Part shown: piece after piece, positions 8,782-12,627 of the stretch
Position numbering within the stretch: position 1 is the stretch's first letter
Layout of the letters: every line of letters starts with the position of its first letter
From: Desulfoprunum sp.
GTDB lineage: Bacteria > Desulfobacterota > Desulfobulbia > Desulfobulbales > Desulfocapsaceae
Reading direction: 5' to 3'
Assembly (NCBI GenBank): GCA_030696435.1
Contig: JAUYSF010000045.1
Coordinates: 1 to 12,627 of the forward strand
DNA: 12,627 nucleotides
Position numbers and translations under genes: made by a program
The notes under the pieces: model-generated
The model's database searches: none
The model's input: the letters and a program-made list of their open reading frames with translations, nothing else
Told to the model about the DNA's origin: nothing

Positions 8782-8810
8782 TTGAACTCTCAGTGGTTTT
8801 CCACCATAGT
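8782..8810 (+). promoter_or_regulatory. Candidate sigma70 promoter for the beta-helix gene
   Basis: TTGAAC (8782-8787) and CATAGT (8805-8810) are separated by 17 nt, each matching four of six consensus bases. A small inverted repeat, GTGG-TTTT-CCAC, lies in the spacer. The expected transcript start is near 8817, about 50 nt before the ATG. Confidence 0.35.
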
Positions 8811-8821
8811 AAGCGAATTCC

Positions 8822-8834
8822 AGGGTAGCACCCT
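8822..8834. repeat. Short perfect palindrome in the leader of the beta-helix gene
   Basis: AGGGT-AGC-ACCCT is a perfect five-base inverted repeat with a three-base spacer, just downstream of the predicted transcript start. It could be a small operator or an mRNA hairpin, but at this length it may also be chance. Confidence 0.3.
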
Positions 8835-8869
8835 CTTATTGCAAGTCCGCCGCACATTATGGAGAAATT

Positions 8870-9670
8870 ATGCTTTCCGCCAGCTCTTTTTTTGATCTTT
8901 CCTCATTCCAGCACGCGAAACTCTTTACCGAGGGAGACTCTGTCTGGACCGCCCTCGACCGTCTCAACGACTACATGGCCGACTACAGCTACCCTTCTCT
9001 ACAATCGCCCTTGCTGCCTGACGGTGTACCGCTGCCGACCACCGTCGTTTTACACGAAGGAAAAATTCTCGATGCCGCCATTCTGGAAATCCAGTATGGC
9101 GATACCACGAAGGGAGGCCTACTGGTCAGCCTGAACGGTGAGATCCTGGCAGGGGCATCAGTCATCATGGCGGGGGCAGTGCTGCTTGGCCGGAGAATAG
9201 AAGTAGGCAGAGGAGTTTTGATTGAAAGCGGATCCCTGATCAAATCACCGACCATCATCGGTGAGATGAGTGAGGTTCGGCACGGAGCCTATCTGCGGGG
9301 CTGCTGCCTGGCCGGCAAGAGGTGCATTCTCGGACACACGACGGAAATCAAACACACTATCTTTCTCAATGACGCCAAAGCCGGGCATTTTGCCTATCTG
9401 GGCGACTCGATCCTCGGCACCAACACCAACCTCGGGGCCGGTACTAAATTTGCCAATCTCAGATTTCTGCCGGGTAATGTCTCCATCCGGGTTAACGGCA
9501 AACGCATTGATACCGGACGCCGAAAATTCGGGGCCATCCTTGGAGACAACACCCAGACCGGCTGCAATTCGGTGACTAATCCCGGCACACTCTTCGGCAA
9601 AAACTGCATCCTGATGCCCAACACCACAGCCCCATCAGGTTACCATCCGGATGGGACATTGCTCTCCTGA
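8870..9670 (+). CDS. Stand-alone left-handed beta-helix protein, GlmU acetyltransferase-domain-like
   Basis: This 266-residue protein consists mostly of hexapeptide-type turns (about 60-255) that form a left-handed beta-helix. The segment at 172-192, with AGHFAYLGD followed by NLGAGT, closely resembles the GlmU C-terminal acetyltransferase domain, where the histidine of the equivalent motif is catalytic (here H173). There is no N-terminal nucleotidyltransferase domain; residues 1-55 are a different short region. The GlmU asparagine-tyrosine-aspartate motif after the helix turn is replaced by ANLRF, so an unchanged GlmU reaction should not be assumed. It may acetylate or bind a sugar nucleotide for envelope polysaccharide, or be a structural homologue. 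The ATG has GGAG five nt upstream. It is transcribed alone, divergent from lon and convergent on the carboxylase genes. Confidence 0.85.
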   Translation: MLSASSFFDLSSFQHAKLFTEGDSVWTALDRLNDYMADYSYPSLQSPLLPDGVPLPTTVVLHEGKILDAAILEIQYGDTTKGGLLVSLNGEILAGASVIMAGAVLLGRRIEVGRGVLIESGSLIKSPTIIGEMSEVRHGAYLRGCCLAGKRCILGHTTEIKHTIFLNDAKAGHFAYLGDSILGTNTNLGAGTKFANLRFLPGNVSIRVNGKRIDTGRRKFGAILGDNTQTGCNSVTNPGTLFGKNCILMPNTTAPSGYHPDGTLLS

Positions 9671-9696
9671 AAGAAGGTCAACGCAGGCCTGGCCAA

Positions 9697-11604
9697 TCAC
9701 TCATCCAGCAGATCGATCTTCATAATCCGGTCACCGGCCTGCAGCGCCTGACCTGTTTTGGCGGAAATAGCGTTCACCACCCCCGCCACCTCGGCCACCA
9801 GAGGCGTCTGCATCTTCATGGCCTCGATGACGGCCAGCTGAAATCCCACCTCGACCTCCTGCCCTATCTCTACATGGATTGCACAGAGGGTTCCGGCAAA
9901 CGGGCCCCGAATATCCCCTGTTTTGCCGAGCTCGCTGATTTCTTCTTTGGAGAGTTTGACAGCTGCCTGAGCACCTTTCTGCTCATCAGGCTCAAAGAGA
10001 TACATGCGCTGATCGTGGTCCACGTTCACATAGATGGTGGTTTCCCCCAACTCGGTTTTCTGGATGGGACCGATCTCGATCACATGTTCCTTGCCGGCAT
10101 GATCCTTGAAAGTCAGTCTTTCGCCAAGCGAGAACCCGCCCTGCCGGAAGAAGATGGAGGGTGGCAGAACATAGGCCTTGCCGAAATCCTGGGCAAACAG
10201 AAAGAAATCGACGGCATCATTGGGATGCTGCAGGAAAAGAACGAGCTGCTGCTCTGTCGGTTCGGCTCCTAGCCGTTTGGCCAGGACTGAACGTTCCTGT
10301 TCGATATCCACATTATGGGTCTTGGCCACCCCTTCTTCCTCCTCCAGGACCTTCTTCCAGTCCGGCCCGAGGGCCTTTTTGTAGATCCAGTCGGCAGGTT
10401 TGTAAAACGGAAAAGGACCGTATTTGCCGAGGAGGAGATTCTTCAGATCGCCGGAAGGATTGCCATAGCGCTCGCCTTCCAGGACATTGGCAACCGCAGT
10501 TGTCCAGAGAATCTGGGAGCCAGGGGTCACACTCCAGTAATTCCCCAGATCCTTCTGCACCCGCGGCAACTCTTTATGGAGGATATCGGCCATCTTGTCG
10601 AGAAAACCGCCTTTTGCGGCCTGCTCAAGACTTGAGCCCATGGCCCCGCCGGGCAATTTATGGATCTGCACCGTTGGCTGGAAACCCTTGATCTGTGATT
10701 CAAACTGGGCGTAGTGTTTGCGTTGATCCCGAATGGTGTCCGAGGTCTCAATGACAGCGTCTTCATTGATGCCGATGGCGGTCTTGCCGTAGTCCTTCAT
10801 CGTCTGGATGACGGTTAGGACCGGTGGAGGACCGTAAAAACCGGTGAAAGCATGGTCTGAGGCATCAACAATGGTCGCCCCGTTCAGGATCGCTTCAGTT
10901 ATCCTGCCAATGTCGTTACCATCGGTGTTATGACCGTGATAATGAATGATTATCTCCGGATAGGCCTGTTTAATGGCATTGACCAGCTCACCAATTCGCT
11001 TGGGTGTCCCCAATCCGCCATGATTCTTGATACAGAGGATGATATCCTTGCCGGTCACGGCCAATATCTCACCGACTTTTTTGACATAATAGGCATCGGT
11101 ATGCTCGGGACCGGTCGAGAAGCAGATACACGGTTCGTTGATCTTACCAGCCAGGGCGACTTCCTCGAAAACGGCCTGCATATTGGGCACATAATTGAGA
11201 AAATCAAAGGTCCGCCAGACATCGACGTATTTGGCAAACTCTCTGACGGTCAAGCGAATGACATTCTGGGGATAGGGCCGATAACCAAAGAGATTGGTGC
11301 CGCGGCACAGGGTCTGAAACATGGTCTTCGGCATCTGTTTGCGCAGCAGCTCCAGTTTCAAAAAAGGATCCACCTGTTTGCGCAGCATATCAACGTGAAT
11401 CGAGGCCCCGCCGGTGATCTCTAAAGAGAAGTAGCCGGTCGCCTCACGCCCCTTGGCAGCCATAAGATCGGTATGCAGGAGGATGCGATTTTTATAGTCG
11501 GACTGGGAGAGATCCCGCGCCGTATTGGTGATGTAGTAGCCATCGGCCCGGCGCAGGGTATCAAGCGCCTCGGCTGAGCCTGTATTCTGAGTAATTCTGG
11601 TCAT
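9697..11604 (-). CDS. pycB: Biotin-dependent carboxylase, carboxyltransferase plus biotin-carrier subunit (pyruvate carboxylase subunit B-like)
   Basis: By architecture this transfers CO2 from carboxybiotin to a 2-oxoacid, most likely pyruvate to oxaloacetate. The 635 residues comprise a TIM-barrel carboxyltransferase domain (about 22-330), a conserved PYC/OADA domain (about 335-500) and a C-terminal biotinyl domain with EAMKMQ, biotin lysine K597. Family landmarks SLEITGGAS (60-68), RGTNLFGYRPY (101-111) and PGG (318-320) are present. Active-site motifs are altered: RDGHQS reads RDLSQS (30-35), KDMAG reads KNHGG (193-197, the carbamylation lysine kept) and HTHDTSG reads HGHNTDG (223-229). 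The two metal-binding histidines remain. The ATG at 11604 has a weak GGAT upstream, and the gene lies 66 nt after the biotin carboxylase gene, forming an operon. No sodium-pump subunit genes are visible, which favours a carboxylase over a membrane oxaloacetate decarboxylase. The symbol is provisional. Confidence 0.87.
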   Translation of the reverse strand: MTRITQNTGSAEALDTLRRADGYYITNTARDLSQSDYKNRILLHTDLMAAKGREATGYFSLEITGGASIHVDMLRKQVDPFLKLELLRKQMPKTMFQTLCRGTNLFGYRPYPQNVIRLTVREFAKYVDVWRTFDFLNYVPNMQAVFEEVALAGKINEPCICFSTGPEHTDAYYVKKVGEILAVTGKDIILCIKNHGGLGTPKRIGELVNAIKQAYPEIIIHYHGHNTDGNDIGRITEAILNGATIVDASDHAFTGFYGPPPVLTVIQTMKDYGKTAIGINEDAVIETSDTIRDQRKHYAQFESQIKGFQPTVQIHKLPGGAMGSSLEQAAKGGFLDKMADILHKELPRVQKDLGNYWSVTPGSQILWTTAVANVLEGERYGNPSGDLKNLLLGKYGPFPFYKPADWIYKKALGPDWKKVLEEEEGVAKTHNVDIEQERSVLAKRLGAEPTEQQLVLFLQHPNDAVDFFLFAQDFGKAYVLPPSIFFRQGGFSLGERLTFKDHAGKEHVIEIGPIQKTELGETTIYVNVDHDQRMYLFEPDEQKGAQAAVKLSKEEISELGKTGDIRGPFAGTLCAIHVEIGQEVEVGFQLAVIEAMKMQTPLVAEVAGVVNAISAKTGQALQAGDRIMKIDLLDE

Positions 11605-11670
11605 ATCGTTATCCGTAGATGAATGCTTGTCAGGGGGCGGAGAGTACAGCGGAATTTTACGGCAACAGAC

Positions 11671-12627
11671 TTATTTGGCATATCTGTTTTCGCCCCGGTA
11701 ATGTATTTCCGCGATTAATCGCGCCAGCTTGTTGACCTCGGAGTTATCTTCCTTGTATTTAAACAGGTTCTCGTGGGTTTCGAGGTACGAGGTGTCAAAC
11801 ATGCCGTTCTGAAAATCGGCATCTTCCACCAGATTGAGATAGAATGGAATCGTGGTCTTGGGGCCGGTGATAACATAGTTGGTGAGGCAGCGGCGCAGGC
11901 GATCAACCGTCTCCTTCCATGACCAGCCGAAAACCGTCAGCTTGACAAGAAGAGAATCGTAGACCTCGGGAATGGTGAACCCCTGGTAACAGAAACCGTC
12001 AAGGCGCACCCCGTAGCCACCGGGCGAGCGATAGACCGAGATCGTTTTGCCGCCCTCCGGCATGAAATTATTCTGCGGGTCCTCGGCATTGATGCGCATT
12101 TCAATAGCATGGCCTCGGATCTGCACATCATCCTGGCAAAAATCGAGATCCTCTCCCATGGCCAAATTGATCTGACTGCGGACGATATCAATCCCCGTGA
12201 TCATCTCCGTGACGGTATGTTCGACCTGGAGGCGGGTATTGATCTCCATGAAATAATATTTGTCATCGCTATCAAGCAGAAATTCGACAGTGCCCGCATT
12301 AAAATAACCGGCCGCCTTGGCCGCTGTAACCGCGGTGCGGCAGATTTCCTCGCGCAGCTCCGGTTTGACCTGAAAGGCCGGTGCAATCTCCACGAGCTTT
12401 TGGTTGCGGCGCTGGATCGAACAGTCGCGGGTGCCGAGATGGACGGTATTGCCGGATTTGTCGGCCAGGATCTGCACCTCGACATGCCGGGGCCTGAGCA
12501 CCACCTTTTCCAAATAGACCGAATCGTCATTGAAGGCGGCCTTGGCCTCGGAACGGGCGATCGGATACTGTTCCTGCATTTCCAGGGCATTTTCAATACG
12601 GCGGATGCCCCTGCCGCCACCACCGGA
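11671..12627 (-). CDS. pycA: Biotin carboxylase subunit (pyruvate carboxylase subunit A-like), N-terminus beyond the window
   Basis: This subunit carboxylates the carrier biotin using ATP and bicarbonate. The visible 318 residues begin inside the glycine-rich ATP-grasp loop (SGGGGRGIRR), so roughly the first third is missing. EINTRLQVEH at about 128-137 holds the ATP/metal-binding glutamate and catalytic-site residues, and the active-site arginine that follows is present in VRLDG (R208). Departures from consensus are visible: QRRHQK reads QRRNQK (N75), VEHPVTE reads VEHTVTE, and the IPPYYDS segment reads IPEVYDS. The C-terminus is the ordinary biotin carboxylase domain without a fused carrier, which is supplied by the downstream subunit 66 nt away. 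A stand-alone biotin carboxylase followed by a carboxyltransferase-carrier protein is the two-subunit pyruvate carboxylase arrangement. Confidence 0.88.
   Translation of the reverse strand, partial: SGGGGRGIRRIENALEMQEQYPIARSEAKAAFNDDSVYLEKVVLRPRHVEVQILADKSGNTVHLGTRDCSIQRRNQKLVEIAPAFQVKPELREEICRTAVTAAKAAGYFNAGTVEFLLDSDDKYYFMEINTRLQVEHTVTEMITGIDIVRSQINLAMGEDLDFCQDDVQIRGHAIEMRINAEDPQNNFMPEGGKTISVYRSPGGYGVRLDGFCYQGFTIPEVYDSLLVKLTVFGWSWKETVDRLRRCLTNYVITGPKTTIPFYLNLVEDADFQNGMFDTSYLETHENLFKYKEDNSEVNKLARLIAEIHYRGENRYAK

Larger units (their letters stand above)
8568..8869. other. Divergent intergenic region between lon and the beta-helix gene
   Basis: These 302 bp hold the 5' leaders of both flanking genes. 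A candidate lon promoter, a candidate promoter for the rightward gene and a short palindrome are listed separately. No tRNA, sizeable ORF, CIRCE element or riboswitch was recognised. The lon-proximal half is AT- and polypurine-rich; the other half is more mixed. Confidence 0.7.

Noticed and set aside
8824..8843. Possible sigma54 promoter (TAGCAC...TTGCA)
   Set aside because: The spacing between the two elements is seven bases where five is required, and the GG at -24 is not in place.
8568..8869. CIRCE/HrcA heat-shock element upstream of lon
   Set aside because: No TTAGCACTC-N9-GAGTGCTAA or close variant is found on either strand.
9671..9696. Bidirectional terminator between the converging genes
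   Set aside because: The 26-nt gap has only an AGGCCT/TGGCC palindrome and no stable stem followed by a T-tract on either strand.
9697..12627. Membrane oxaloacetate decarboxylase sodium pump
   Set aside because: A biotin carboxylase subunit is encoded directly upstream and no beta or gamma pump subunit is present in the window.
1..12627. CRISPR array, toxin-antitoxin, defence island or mobile element
   Set aside because: No regularly spaced repeats, terminal inverted repeats, transposase or integrase motifs were seen; nearly all bases are explained by conserved chromosomal genes.

Overview
This window looks like chromosomal core sequence from an anaerobic Desulfobacterota relative, probably of the Desulfobulbales type. 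That placement is an inference from moderate GC, a large multiheme c-type cytochrome set among housekeeping genes, a long-form HflX and a two-subunit biotin carboxylase. No rRNA or other taxonomic marker is present. I saw no tRNA, rRNA, IS element, CRISPR array or phage gene.

Layout. From 1 to 8567 five genes run leftward on the minus strand. In transcription order they are lon (8567 to 6159), mltG (6116 to 5076), nadE (about 4958 to 3312), a 12-heme cytochrome c gene (3301 to 1463) and hflX (about 1466 off the left edge). Gaps are 42, about 117 and 10 nt, and the last pair overlaps, so a single long transcript with lon at its head is plausible. A 302-bp divergent intergenic region (8568-8869) separates lon from a plus-strand gene (8870-9670) for a stand-alone left-handed beta-helix protein resembling the acetyltransferase half of GlmU. 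That gene converges, with a 26-nt gap and no visible terminator, on a leftward biotin carboxylase pair: the biotin carboxylase subunit (12627, entering from the right edge, to 11671) followed by the carboxyltransferase plus biotin-carrier subunit (11604 to 9697).

Function. The leftward block mixes protein quality control (Lon), cell-wall strand termination (MltG), NAD synthesis (NadE), periplasmic electron transfer (the cytochrome) and ribosome rescue or GTPase functions (HflX). The right-hand pair is organised like a two-subunit pyruvate carboxylase, but both subunits depart from family consensus at active-site motifs, so its substrate should be treated as unproven.

Points most worth a second look are the 12-heme cytochrome, translationally coupled to hflX through an apparent ATA start; the coordinated active-site departures in both carboxylase subunits; the HTHPSG motif in the HflX N-terminal extension; and the run of non-ATG starts across the leftward block. 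I see no clear new defence or mobile system here.
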